From contig NZ_CP022743.1 of the NCBI RefSeq assembly GCF_002257585.1, positions 4,030,001-4,094,000 on the forward strand: a stretch of 64,000 nt of DNA, given 5' to 3'. A model generated the notes under the pieces. It ran no database searches. It saw nothing but the letters and a program-made list of their open reading frames with translations, and was not told where the DNA came from. Both the position numbers and the translations under genes were made by a program. The number at the start of each line of letters is the position of its first letter. Position 1 is the stretch's first letter. Positions 40,547 to 49,276 of this stretch are shown here, one piece after another. The stretch is from Mucilaginibacter xinganensis (GTDB taxonomy: Bacteria; Bacteroidota; Bacteroidia; Sphingobacteriales; Sphingobacteriaceae).

Positions 40547-41032
40547 TCACTTCGCTATCATTGATGGGAATATCATACTCAATCCTTTAAATAGAAGAAA
40601 AAATATAGCTATAAAAAGCAAAAGCCGATTCGTCCGTTTTGTTTTTAATTGGAAAGCTATGAAGAAAGACAATATAGCCCCCAAGATAGTAGTGAATGTT
40701 ACCCCTGATATGAAGTAGCGTAATTTGTCAGAAGTTAATGTAAACGACTGTATAAATTGGAATAATATCTCCATAATAAAGCAAATAGCGGTTCCAATAA
40801 ATACTAATTCCACAATACTTAAATTCGGGAGTTTTCTCAAAGTTTCCTTTTGTGAAAGAATTAAAATAGTAAGAGTAAAAGCAGTAAAAGCTAATCCATA
40901 AATCTTGATTGGTGTGTATGGAACATATTCCGGCACGTCAAATGGAGATAAAAATAATGCCCACCATAACAAGAGTACCCATAAAAATAATATCACGCCA
41001 TATTTTGTGATTATAATTATAACAGGTTTCAT
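40547..41032 (-). CDS. Four-helix membrane protein, unknown family
   Basis: A 161-residue protein with four predicted helices: about 5-27 (IIIITKYGVILFLWVLLLWW), 46-60 (LAFTAFTLTILILSQ), 73-92 (VELVFIGTAICFIMEILFQF) and 108-125 (FISGVTFTTILGAILSFF) with a last hydrophobic stretch at 137-156. The loops are short and basic, and there is no recognised motif. Codon and base use is clearly more AT-rich than in metE or fabG beside it. A TACCTTCG box (41045-41038) stands 5 nt before the ATG. Possibly an acquired gene; function unknown. Confidence 0.7.
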   Translation of the reverse strand: MKPVIIIITKYGVILFLWVLLLWWALFLSPFDVPEYVPYTPIKIYGLAFTAFTLTILILSQKETLRKLPNLSIVELVFIGTAICFIMEILFQFIQSFTLTSDKLRYFISGVTFTTILGAILSFFIAFQLKTKRTNRLLLFIAIFFLLFKGLSMIFPSMIAK

Positions 41033-41180
41033 TTATCCGAAGGTAGCATTTGTGTCTTAAAATCCCAAACACTAAATAATATTACAAGGAGCTATTTCAG
41101 GTCCTTGCGATCACTCCTAAATGGGACTCTGTGTCGAGACTTAAGCATACCGGAGAAATTAAACGTCCATACAAACCCGA

Positions 41181-41242
41181 AACTTTTTTATCTTCCCTAC
41201 TTTCCGGACTTTTCCGACTTTCGGACTAAATAAGTATCTTCG
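41181..41242 (+). promoter_or_regulatory. fabG promoter: GACTTTCC-type tract plus TATCTTCG
   Basis: The tract AACTTTTTTATCTTCCCTAC to TTTCGGACT (41181-41227) ends 7 nt before TATCTTCG (41235-41242), 27 nt upstream of fabG. It is the mirror copy of the metE promoter tract. Confidence 0.65.
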
Positions 41243-41269
41243 CCCCTCGTAAATCATTTTCTAAACTTC

Positions 41270-42013
41270 ATGAAATTATTAGAAGGAAAAACCGCACTTA
41301 TCACGGGAGCATCAAAAGGGATAGGGCGTAAAATTGCAGAAAAGTTTGCAGCGCATGGCGCTAATGTAGCTTTCACTTATTTATCATCTGTTGAAAAAGG
41401 ACAAGCCCTTGAACAGGAACTGCAAAGCTTTGGCACACAGGTAAAAGGCTATCGCTCTGACGCATCAAAATTTGATGAGGCCGAAAAACTGATCAATGAT
41501 ATTATCGCCGATTTCGGCACCCTGCATATAGTGGTTAATAACGCCGGCATAACCAAAGACGGTTTGCTGATGCGCATGACGGAAGCCCAATGGGATGAGG
41601 TAATGGATGTTAACTTAAAATCAATATTTAACGTTACCAAGGCTGCATCAAAAATCATGATGAAAAACCGCAACGGTGTATTCATTAACATGAGTTCTGT
41701 TGTAGGTGTACAGGGTAATGCAGGCCAGGCTAACTACGCGGCTTCAAAAGCTGGCATCATCGGCTTTTCAAAATCAATAGCCAAGGAATTAGGCTCACGC
41801 AACATCCGTACCAACGTGGTAGCCCCAGGCTTTATAAAAACCGAAATGACCGAAGTGCTGGATCCTAAAGTTGTTGAAGGCTGGGCGCAGGCTATTCCAC
41901 TTAAACGCGGCGGCGAAACAGAAGATGTGGCCAATTGCTGCGTTTTCCTGGCATCAGACATGGCTTCATACATCACCGGGCAGGTAATTCCTGTTGATGG
42001 TGGAATGTTGTAG
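41270..42013 (+). CDS. fabG: 3-oxoacyl-ACP reductase
   Basis: A 247-residue short-chain dehydrogenase reducing beta-ketoacyl-ACP in fatty-acid elongation. Marks are the cofactor loop TGASKGIGR (13-21), NNAG, the catalytic Ser in MSSVVG and YAASK (Tyr/Lys, about 154-158), then PGFIKTEMTE and the C-terminal SYITGQVIPVDGGML. These agree with FabG rather than a generic SDR. Length matches exactly. It is not in a fab cluster here. Confidence 0.93.
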   Translation: MKLLEGKTALITGASKGIGRKIAEKFAAHGANVAFTYLSSVEKGQALEQELQSFGTQVKGYRSDASKFDEAEKLINDIIADFGTLHIVVNNAGITKDGLLMRMTEAQWDEVMDVNLKSIFNVTKAASKIMMKNRNGVFINMSSVVGVQGNAGQANYAASKAGIIGFSKSIAKELGSRNIRTNVVAPGFIKTEMTEVLDPKVVEGWAQAIPLKRGGETEDVANCCVFLASDMASYITGQVIPVDGGML

Positions 42014-42015
42014 GG

Positions 42016-42093
42016 ATTTCGGAATTTGAGAAATTTTAAATTTTCAAATCAACACATTTTCAAATCCTCAAATTAAATTCTTCAAATTAAAAA
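42016..42093. repeat. TTTTCAAATC-type tract after fabG
   Basis: Repeated AAATTTTCAAATC, CATTTTCAAATCCTCAAATT and CTTCAAATTAAA words fill the space from 3 nt after the fabG stop to about 20 nt before the next gene. Another tract family. Confidence 0.6.
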
Positions 42094-42114
42094 CAGCATA
42101 TTTGGCTTACAGAT

Positions 42115-44244
42115 ATGCTGTTTTTATTTTCAATCACTTGGGGAACGGTTTCGGGATGGTGGGTACCTGCCTGCGCGGTGGCCGGTTTATTATATGCCTG
42201 GTTATTTTACCGGCAGCCGGTAAATCTGTCCAATAAATTCAGGTATGGGTTATTTGCAATACGCGCTATAGCGGTAACTATTATAGCCTTGCTGTTGGTT
42301 TCGCCGCTGGTGAAATCGGTAAGCTATAACCCTCAAAAACCATTGGTGCTGGTTTTGCAGGATAATTCGCAATCAATCAAAATGTTTAGAACACCGGGCG
42401 AAGCTAAAGTCTCCCCAACCGGGGGAGATTTAGCGGGGGCTCAAACGGAAAATGTTGTAGTTGACCAACTCTCCGCATTAAAGGAACAACTCGGCGACCG
42501 ATACGATGTACAGGAATTTCATTTCGACAGAGACCTGGGCAACGGCCTGTCCAAAAGCTTTACCGGTAAACAAACTAATCTCTCGAATGCATTACACCAG
42601 CTAAATGACCGCTTTGTAAATCAAAACATTGGGGCACTGGTAATAGCTACCGACGGTTTGTATAACCAGGGCAGCGACCCGCAATACGAAGCCAGGAACT
42701 TTAAGAACAGCATTTATACCATTGCGCTTGGCGATACAGTCGCCAAACGTGATTTGCTCATCGGCAATGTCAATTACAATAAAACGGCCCTCCTAGGCAA
42801 TGATTTTGAGGTGGAGGTATTAGCAGAAGCTTATCAAAGCAAAGGCGAGAATATCCACTTGACTATTACAGAAGATGGAAGGCAGGTAAGCTCACAGGAC
42901 ATCCCGGTAACCTCTAACAGTTTCCAAAAACAGGTAACACTAAAACTTAATGCCAGGAAAAAGGGACTGCGCAGGTTTAATATCAGTATTGCCCCTGTAA
43001 AAAATGAGGTATCAGCCGCCAACAATTCAGAAACAATTTATGTAGATGTGCTTGATGCCCGGCAAAAGGTTTTACTGCTGTTTGAAGCCCCTCACCCCGA
43101 CATCAGCGTAATCCGCCAAAGCATAGAAAACAATAAGAATTACGAGGTAAAAGCAACCGTCGTTTCTGAAATGGCAGCTATTAAGCCGGCAGATTATAAC
43201 CTGGTGATCCTATACCAGTTATCTGCAGCCAGTAATAGCGCTATACAGAACCTGTTGAAAAGTAAAGTCCCGCTTTGGTACGTGGTAGGTGCGCAAACAG
43301 ACCTCGGTAATTTCAATAACAATCAAAAAGTAGTAAAGATAAGCGCCGGCAGGATGGAAATGCAGGAGGTATTTGCCCAGCCTGCAACAGATTTTGCGGC
43401 TTTTACCTTGTCCGATTCATCCAGAAGAAAAATAAGCGCGCTGCCCCCATTACTGGCACCGTATGGAAGTTACGGGTCGACTCCTGCCGGCGGCACCCTG
43501 CTAAAGCAGCGGATAGGCGCAGTAGAGACTACCTATCCCCTGTTATGTTTTGGGGATGAGGCGGGCAAACGGACAGGTATACTTACCGGCGAAGGTTTAT
43601 GGCGCTGGCAACTTGCCGAATACCAGGCTTATGGCAGTCACCATGCACTGGAAGAACTGTTTAGCCAGGCTGTACAATACCTTACTGCCAATGCAAACCG
43701 CCAGCGATTTATTGTTTACACCCCTAAACATGTTTTTGATGAAGGCGAAAACATATTGATCAACGCCGAGCTTTACAACGATGCGCTTGAACTGGTAAAT
43801 ACGCCTGATGTGAGGATTGAATTAAAAAACGCTGCCGGGAAAACCTACAGCTTTCTTTTTAGCCGCAATGATAAAAGCTATCAGCTGGATGCCGGCACTT
43901 TGCCTGTAGGCGAATACACCTATGCAGCTAACACAAAAAACGGCACCAAATCATTTACCGCCGCAGGGCAGCTAACCGTAAAACCTTTAAACCTCGAATC
44001 GCGGCAGAGTGCGGCTAACCACCAGTTACTAAATACCATTTCAAAACAAAGCGGCGGCCAAATGCTGCAACCTGCACAAGTTGGCCAGCTGGCAGGCCTC
44101 ATCCAAAAAAACGACAATATAAAAACTGTGGTTTATGAGGACAAACACTACAGTGATGTTATTGACGTAAAATGGATTTTTGTGGTAATTGTGCTGCTGT
44201 TATCGCTAGAATGGTTTTTGAGGAAAAGAGAAGGCGAAATATAA
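42115..44244 (+). CDS. BatA/VWA-like membrane protein
   Basis: A 709-residue protein with two N-terminal helices (about 15-32 and 47-66; SGWWVPACAVAGLLYAWLF, AIRAIAVTIIALLLVSPLV), a von Willebrand-A-like domain starting LVLVLQDNSQSIK (DxSxS at 83-87) and continuing to ALVIATDGLYNQGSDPQYE and YTIALGD, then beta-rich regions, and a C-terminal helix (WIFVVIVLLLSLEWFLRK). The plan matches the aerotolerance/Bat-related family. Residues about 93-113 look like an in-frame insertion encoded by a palindromic repeat (see 42406-42441). Confidence 0.85.
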   Translation: MLFLFSITWGTVSGWWVPACAVAGLLYAWLFYRQPVNLSNKFRYGLFAIRAIAVTIIALLLVSPLVKSVSYNPQKPLVLVLQDNSQSIKMFRTPGEAKVSPTGGDLAGAQTENVVVDQLSALKEQLGDRYDVQEFHFDRDLGNGLSKSFTGKQTNLSNALHQLNDRFVNQNIGALVIATDGLYNQGSDPQYEARNFKNSIYTIALGDTVAKRDLLIGNVNYNKTALLGNDFEVEVLAEAYQSKGENIHLTITEDGRQVSSQDIPVTSNSFQKQVTLKLNARKKGLRRFNISIAPVKNEVSAANNSETIYVDVLDARQKVLLLFEAPHPDISVIRQSIENNKNYEVKATVVSEMAAIKPADYNLVILYQLSAASNSAIQNLLKSKVPLWYVVGAQTDLGNFNNNQKVVKISAGRMEMQEVFAQPATDFAAFTLSDSSRRKISALPPLLAPYGSYGSTPAGGTLLKQRIGAVETTYPLLCFGDEAGKRTGILTGEGLWRWQLAEYQAYGSHHALEELFSQAVQYLTANANRQRFIVYTPKHVFDEGENILINAELYNDALELVNTPDVRIELKNAAGKTYSFLFSRNDKSYQLDAGTLPVGEYTYAANTKNGTKSFTAAGQLTVKPLNLESRQSAANHQLLNTISKQSGGQMLQPAQVGQLAGLIQKNDNIKTVVYEDKHYSDVIDVKWIFVVIVLLLSLEWFLRKREGEI
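42406..42441. repeat. Palindromic CTCCCC/GGGGAG element inside a coding sequence
   Basis: AAAGTCTCCCCAACCGGGGG continuing AGATTTAGCGGGGGCT. CTCCCC (42411-42416) pairs with GGGGAG (42422-42427). I recall near-identical sequence as a common intergenic repeat in Sphingobacteriaceae. Here it is read in frame as KVSPTGGDLAGA within the VWA domain. Confidence 0.65.
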
Positions 44245-44371
44245 TATTGAAACCCTTATCCGCCCGTTTACAGTGTAGCTAATACACAGTATGTTAGCAG
44301 CCAATTGCAACTAATTTGTTACAGTTAGGCCTGATTGTTAAATAATCACACTTTGCTTGTAACATTTAATC

Positions 44372-44379
44372 TATTTTCG
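44372..44379 (+). promoter_or_regulatory. Predicted -7 box of the outer-membrane receptor gene
   Basis: TATTTTCG, 26 nt before the ATG at 44406. Confidence 0.45.
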
Positions 44380-44405
44380 CCTCCAATTACAAAAATCATC
44401 AATAA

Positions 44406-46898
44406 ATGAAACGTTTTTACATAATTATAGCAATACTATGCTCTTTTATTACCGCAAACGCCCAGGTGGGTTTAGGCGGTGGTGGCTCAACAATAGTGGG
44501 GAAAATTTCCGGCAATGTTATTGACTCCCTCACCAAAAAACCGCTTGACTATGCCTCTGTGGGCCTTTACAGAAGCGGCGGCAAAGCGCCTATCACCGGT
44601 GGTATCACTGATGAAAAAGGAAACTTTAAGCTGGATAATGTTAAACCTGGAAATTACAAGTTAGTGATTTCTTTTATCGGTTACCCCAGTAAAACTATTG
44701 ACCCCGTTGTAACAACGGCTTCAAAGCCCGATAATAATATGGGTATCATTATTGTGTCACCGGGCGCAAAATTGTTAAAAGAGGTTACAATTACCGGACA
44801 AACAGCATTAATTGAAAACAAAATTGATAAGATTGTTTACAATGCGGAGAAGGACATAACCGCAGCAGGCGGCAACGCAACGGATATATTGGGCAAAGTG
44901 CCGCTGGTTGCAGTTGATATTAACGGTAACGTATCTGTCCGCGGTGATCAGAACGTGCGTGTGCTGATCAATGGCAAACCATCCGGTGCTACTTCAACCA
45001 GCCTTTCTGACGTATTAAAAGCCATTCCTGCAAGCCAGATCAAAAGCATTGAAGTTATTACCTCGCCGTCTGCAAAATACGACGCTGAGGGTTCGGCCGG
45101 TATCATCAATATCATTACAAAATCCAAAAATGTTTCAGGCATAAGCGGATCGGTAAATACCGCTGTGGGCACCCGTCAAAACAATGGTAACTTCAATTTG
45201 AATTACAACAAAAACCGTTTTAATTTTTCGGCCAACCTTGGCGGTAACTTAACATGGCCGCAAACTTCTATAACTAATTTTGATCAGCAGATTGATCTGG
45301 ATACGGTTCATACGCACACCACCAGCCATGGTACCAGCCGGGTTACCAGGCATGCCACCAATAGCTCTGTGAGTGCCGGTTATGAATTTAACGCTTTTAA
45401 CAGCATTACCTCATCGTTTAAATTGCTGGATTTTAATTTTAATACAAACGGCAATACTTCAACCCAATCTGCAACACCTTATGACAATCACCTGCAACAA
45501 CATAACGAGTTCAGCAACTTCGACTGGAACCTTGACTACACGCACAAATACAAAAAAGAAGGTGAAGAACTTGACCTGTCAACCCAATGGAGCCATGGCA
45601 GCGGGATAACTGATTATACCAACACTTATTCTGCGGTTTTTAATAATATACAAAACAATCTTAACGGTAAAAATAACGAATATACCATACAGGCAGACTA
45701 CACCCTGCCTATAAGCAAAACGCTTAAGCTGGAAGCCGGTGGCAAGAGTATTTTCAGGAGGATAAACAGTACGTCAAATTACTATGATGACACCAATAAA
45801 TCCGGAGATTTTACATTTGACCCTTCGTTATCAAATATTTACAAATACAACCAAAACGTATTCGCGGGTTATACAGTGTTTACCGTGACGCTGCCGAAAC
45901 AGTGGTCGGTTATGGCAGGTGTAAGGGATGAGAATACGGATATTAAAGGCGAACCCATTAATGCAACACAGAATTTGTCTCCGTTTAATCAAAACTATAA
46001 CACACTTGTGCCAAGCTTAACAATTCAAAAGCAACTTAATGCCAAGCAAACTATAAAACTGGCTTACAGCAAACGCATAACCCGGCCAAGCTTACAGTTC
46101 CTGAATCCGTTTGTGAGCCAGGTTAATATCCAAAGCCAAACTCAAGGTAATCCAACACTGGACCCGGAAGTTTCGCAGACTGTTGAATTGGATTATAATT
46201 CCTTCATCGGGACTTCAATATTGAACATTTCAGGCTACTATAAGCACACTACTAACCTGATTGAAAACATTGCACGGCCAATATCAGTTGTTGTTGATGG
46301 CATAGCACAGGGCGGTACATTAACAACTTATCAAAACATTGGCGCAAATAATTCTCTTGGCGGCAGCATTTTTGGAACTATCAATCCGATTAAAGCTTTA
46401 ACAATTATTATGAGTGTTAATGCGTTTACCTACAAGCCAGACCCTTCGGGGGTATTCCATCTTGAACAAACGCAAAATGGCACCTATATTCAGTATGGCG
46501 GTTTTGCACGCGCAAGTTTAACGCTGCCAAAAGATTATATTGCAGAAGCATTCGTATTTGGCAACTCGCCACGTCATACCATACAGGGTACAACACCAAC
46601 ATTCAGTATTTTTGGCATAGGGGCTAAAAAGCAATTTATGCAAAAGAAACTTGCAATTGGGGTGAATGCTATTGAGCCTTTCAGCGAATACAAAAGCTTT
46701 AATTCAGACTTAAAGAGCCCCGGCTTTAAACAATCCAGCAGCTTCCAGATGCCCTTCCGTTCATTTGGCTTAACGTTTAGTTATACCTTTGGAAAGCTTA
46801 GCTTCAGCAACCCTAACGCGCCTAAAAAAGGCGTTAACAATGATGACATGAAACAAGGTGATCAGGGCGGCGGCATGGGCGGCGGCGGCGGCAGATAA
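44406..46898 (+). CDS. Outer membrane beta-barrel receptor, TonB-dependent type
   Basis: An 830-residue outer-membrane protein: signal peptide (MKRFYIIIAILCSFITANAQ), a carboxypeptidase-regulatory-like domain (about 30-115; GKISGNVIDSLTKKPLDYASV), a plug domain (about 130-240; TDILGKVPLVAVDINGNVSVRG, VRVLINGKPSG, IEVITSPSAKYDAEGSAGIINI) and a long beta-barrel (outer-membrane beta-barrel family). The C-terminus is unusual: after the last strand (LTFSYTFGKLSF) comes a Gly-rich tail (GGGMGGGGGR). The substrate is unknown and no SusD partner is adjacent. Confidence 0.93.
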   Translation: MKRFYIIIAILCSFITANAQVGLGGGGSTIVGKISGNVIDSLTKKPLDYASVGLYRSGGKAPITGGITDEKGNFKLDNVKPGNYKLVISFIGYPSKTIDPVVTTASKPDNNMGIIIVSPGAKLLKEVTITGQTALIENKIDKIVYNAEKDITAAGGNATDILGKVPLVAVDINGNVSVRGDQNVRVLINGKPSGATSTSLSDVLKAIPASQIKSIEVITSPSAKYDAEGSAGIINIITKSKNVSGISGSVNTAVGTRQNNGNFNLNYNKNRFNFSANLGGNLTWPQTSITNFDQQIDLDTVHTHTTSHGTSRVTRHATNSSVSAGYEFNAFNSITSSFKLLDFNFNTNGNTSTQSATPYDNHLQQHNEFSNFDWNLDYTHKYKKEGEELDLSTQWSHGSGITDYTNTYSAVFNNIQNNLNGKNNEYTIQADYTLPISKTLKLEAGGKSIFRRINSTSNYYDDTNKSGDFTFDPSLSNIYKYNQNVFAGYTVFTVTLPKQWSVMAGVRDENTDIKGEPINATQNLSPFNQNYNTLVPSLTIQKQLNAKQTIKLAYSKRITRPSLQFLNPFVSQVNIQSQTQGNPTLDPEVSQTVELDYNSFIGTSILNISGYYKHTTNLIENIARPISVVVDGIAQGGTLTTYQNIGANNSLGGSIFGTINPIKALTIIMSVNAFTYKPDPSGVFHLEQTQNGTYIQYGGFARASLTLPKDYIAEAFVFGNSPRHTIQGTTPTFSIFGIGAKKQFMQKKLAIGVNAIEPFSEYKSFNSDLKSPGFKQSSSFQMPFRSFGLTFSYTFGKLSFSNPNAPKKGVNNDDMKQGDQGGGMGGGGGR

Positions 46899-46936
46899 GC
46901 CTTCAAAAAGATTCAAGACTATTATAGGTCATGATT

Positions 46937-46987
46937 CCATCAAACAGAAAGAGCCGGGAATAAATCCTGGCTCTTTTTGTTTGATGG
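46937..46987 (+). terminator. Terminator of the receptor gene
   Basis: A 23-bp stem (46937-46959 with 46965-46987) with two G-T pairs: arms include AAAGAGCCGGGA and TCCTGGCTCTTT. An internal T5 lies in the right arm. Confidence 0.85.
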
Positions 46988-46995
46988 TGGGTTTG

Positions 46996-47300
46996 TTTCT
47001 GTCTTGATTCCTGACTAGTATAAGCCTGCTTCTCTCCCCCTAAGCGAAATGTCATTAAGTGAACGTTCGACATACCAATTAGTGAAACACATTGATTATC
47101 AGATACTTGCTTCTACTTATTCTTTAATAAATAATTAAGTTATTGATAATCAGAATATTTCGCTTTGTTCCACCCGTTCCGTGTGAAAAAATGGAACACT
47201 TTGCCGGCCAGGATACACAAACTTCGTCTCTGCAAATTGTGTTAAGTCCTATAGTTTTTATCTTCCTGTCTTAATTCCTGGCTCCTGGTTTCTTGCTTCG
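46996..47300. repeat. Direct pair of TCTTGATTCCTGACT-type tracts around a 230-bp gene-free spacer
   Basis: 46996-47030 (TTTCTGTCTTGATTCCTGAC...) and 47262-47296 (CTTCCTGTCTTAATTCCTGG...) are same-orientation copies. The spacer has GATTATCA/TGATAATC (8-bp inverted repeat) and GTTCCA/TGGAAC dyads but no gene. The right copy ends close to the stop of the MutS-like gene. Confidence 0.55.
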
Positions 47301-47309
47301 CACCCTATC

Positions 47310-49118
47310 CTAAGCTTCCACATCAATCCCTATCTGCTTCAGCAGTAACGACGCATTAAAGGTTTTGCATTCGCCATCTTTTATCTTGTAGTCGAACAGC
47401 ATTTCGCCGTTTACTATCTGGATGTCGAAATAAAAATTGCGCACATAATCCGGATGCGACTGCTCAAGCTCTGCTATCTGCAGATCGTGCGTAGCCACCA
47501 TGCCTACCCCTTTTTTCTTGATCAACTGCTCTATTACCGCTTTTGAGCCCAGGTATTTATCAACCGAGTTGGTGCCGCGCAGCATTTCATCTATCAAAAA
47601 GAAAACCTTGTTCTCAGTTTCAACAGCTTTAAGCAGCATTTGCAGCCGGTCAAGCTCCGCCTTAAAGGTTGATGTACTTTCATTAAGCGAATCCTTAATG
47701 CGCATGTAAGTTATGATAGTGATAACCGATACCTGCATTTCTGATGCGCAAACAGGCGCACCGCAAAGCGCCAACACCGTGTTAATGCCGATGGTACGTA
47801 AAAATGTGCTTTTACCCGCCATATTTGAGCCGGTAATAATATCTATTTTAAAAGTATCATTCAGTTCATAATCATTAGCCACGCGCTTGCCGGCATTAAT
47901 AAGCGGGTGTGCAAGGTTTTTTCCTGACAAAGTATAACCGGCACCATCGACAATTTGTGGGAACGTCCATTCAGGATAATTAATATGCAGGGATGCAAGA
48001 CTTATTACAGCTTCAAATTCGGCCAATACATCAAATGCCGTCTCTAAACTTTCCTGGTTGTTAAGTTTCCACTTTTCTATAGCGATGATCTGGCGGATGT
48101 TCCAAACAAACAGTACATTCATTATGATATCCACTACCAGGTTTAGCCGGGAGTTAAGCTTGTTGATCAGCGTTGAAAGTTGTGAAATCCGGAATGAGAT
48201 TGCATCTCCATTTATATTTTTTATTTGGCTAGATACTCCGCTTAAATAAACCGATTCCCATTTTTCATTTTCAATGCTCTTAAAAGCTTGAACAAAATGC
48301 TTAAGCGTTGCCCCTATCCTACCGGCTATCAGGTCGGTTTTATCGACAATATCCGATCGTGAAGACGACTGCCGGTAATTGAACAAGCCTAAAACAGGCA
48401 AAAAGTAAAACGCCTTTGTGTAAAACACACCCGTTATTACTGTAGCCAGCAAAATAAACGGGGCTAGCGTGCAATAAACAATCAACCATTTTTCACCATT
48501 AATTTTAACCGGAATTTTTAAATATGCCAACAGGTTTTTAATCTGCTCTTTTTGTTGCTTTAATGAAAACAGGAGGTGCGCCTGGATATCAAGCTTCCAA
48601 TCGTTTTTACCGGCAATCTCGGCTACTGCCTGCTGACGCAACAAAATCACTTCCTTAGTTGCCGGTTTATGCAGCCAGGCAGCCAATTTAACCATACCAG
48701 GGAAAGTTGCTGACCGATTGATCAGCTTAAAAAGGGAGTAATTACCGTATATATCAATATCTGATGTATAATAGTGCGCATCGTTATTAAACATGGCACC
48801 ATTATCATACATATTAGCACAGCTTTTTATCGAATCTATTTCATTATCTGTAACCTTTTTAAGATCAATGAAGTAGTTTTTTAGCGTCTCGTATTTGTTT
48901 TGTTTTTTTATAAGCCAGCTAAACCAAAATATCAAAAGTATTAATGAAATGGCTACAATAACAATTTGATCAAGGCTAACAGCTATGCATACGGCAAGTA
49001 TGAACAGCCCAAACACCCCTAACCTGTACAAAGAGTAGTTATTAGCAAGTTGTTTATATTTATCGGCTTCGTTTTGCGCAAAGTCCGATTTTTGCTGGTA
49101 ATCTGTTATTATATCCAT
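47310..49118 (-). CDS. MutS-like ATPase with N-terminal membrane helices
   Basis: A 602-residue protein. Two helices occur at about 33-50 (LGVFGLFILAVCIAVSL) and 52-66 (IVIVAISLILLIFWF), with another hydrophobic pair near 215-235, then a MutS core/lever region, then the MutS ATPase domain: Walker A TGSNMAGKSTFLRT (about 430-443), Walker B FFLIDEMLRGTNS and ATHDLQIAELE. The mismatch-recognition domain I (FxE) is absent, so it is not MutS1, and no Smr domain is present, so it is not MutS2. A known Bacteroidota-type MutS paralogue, role unclear. Confidence 0.9.
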   Translation of the reverse strand: MDIITDYQQKSDFAQNEADKYKQLANNYSLYRLGVFGLFILAVCIAVSLDQIVIVAISLILLIFWFSWLIKKQNKYETLKNYFIDLKKVTDNEIDSIKSCANMYDNGAMFNNDAHYYTSDIDIYGNYSLFKLINRSATFPGMVKLAAWLHKPATKEVILLRQQAVAEIAGKNDWKLDIQAHLLFSLKQQKEQIKNLLAYLKIPVKINGEKWLIVYCTLAPFILLATVITGVFYTKAFYFLPVLGLFNYRQSSSRSDIVDKTDLIAGRIGATLKHFVQAFKSIENEKWESVYLSGVSSQIKNINGDAISFRISQLSTLINKLNSRLNLVVDIIMNVLFVWNIRQIIAIEKWKLNNQESLETAFDVLAEFEAVISLASLHINYPEWTFPQIVDGAGYTLSGKNLAHPLINAGKRVANDYELNDTFKIDIITGSNMAGKSTFLRTIGINTVLALCGAPVCASEMQVSVITIITYMRIKDSLNESTSTFKAELDRLQMLLKAVETENKVFFLIDEMLRGTNSVDKYLGSKAVIEQLIKKKGVGMVATHDLQIAELEQSHPDYVRNFYFDIQIVNGEMLFDYKIKDGECKTFNASLLLKQIGIDVEA

Positions 49119-49232
49119 CGAAATTATGAGAGTGGTACGGGTTTGAGTGGGCCTAATTTAACTATTAACCTAAACACGGGCAATATTACAACAATTCAGC
49201 CTTTTAGCTTTATAAACATTTAAAACTATACC

Positions 49233-49240
49233 TAACTTTG
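49233..49240 (+). promoter_or_regulatory. Predicted rlmH promoter -7 box
   Basis: TAACTTTG followed by CAGG, 36 nt upstream of the ATG. Confidence 0.6.
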
Positions 49241-49276
49241 CAGGCCTTATAGCATTTAAAACCTCTTTTAGCTGAA

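Noticed and set aside
41080..41229. 49-codon open stretch running through the fabG promoter tract
   Set aside because: No start codon, and it covers the promoter tract; a frame of this length is expected by chance in AT-rich DNA. A gene remnant cannot be excluded.
47310..49118. Calling this gene mutS or mutS2
   Set aside because: Mismatch-binding and Smr domains are missing and membrane helices are present, so a specific gene symbol would mislead.
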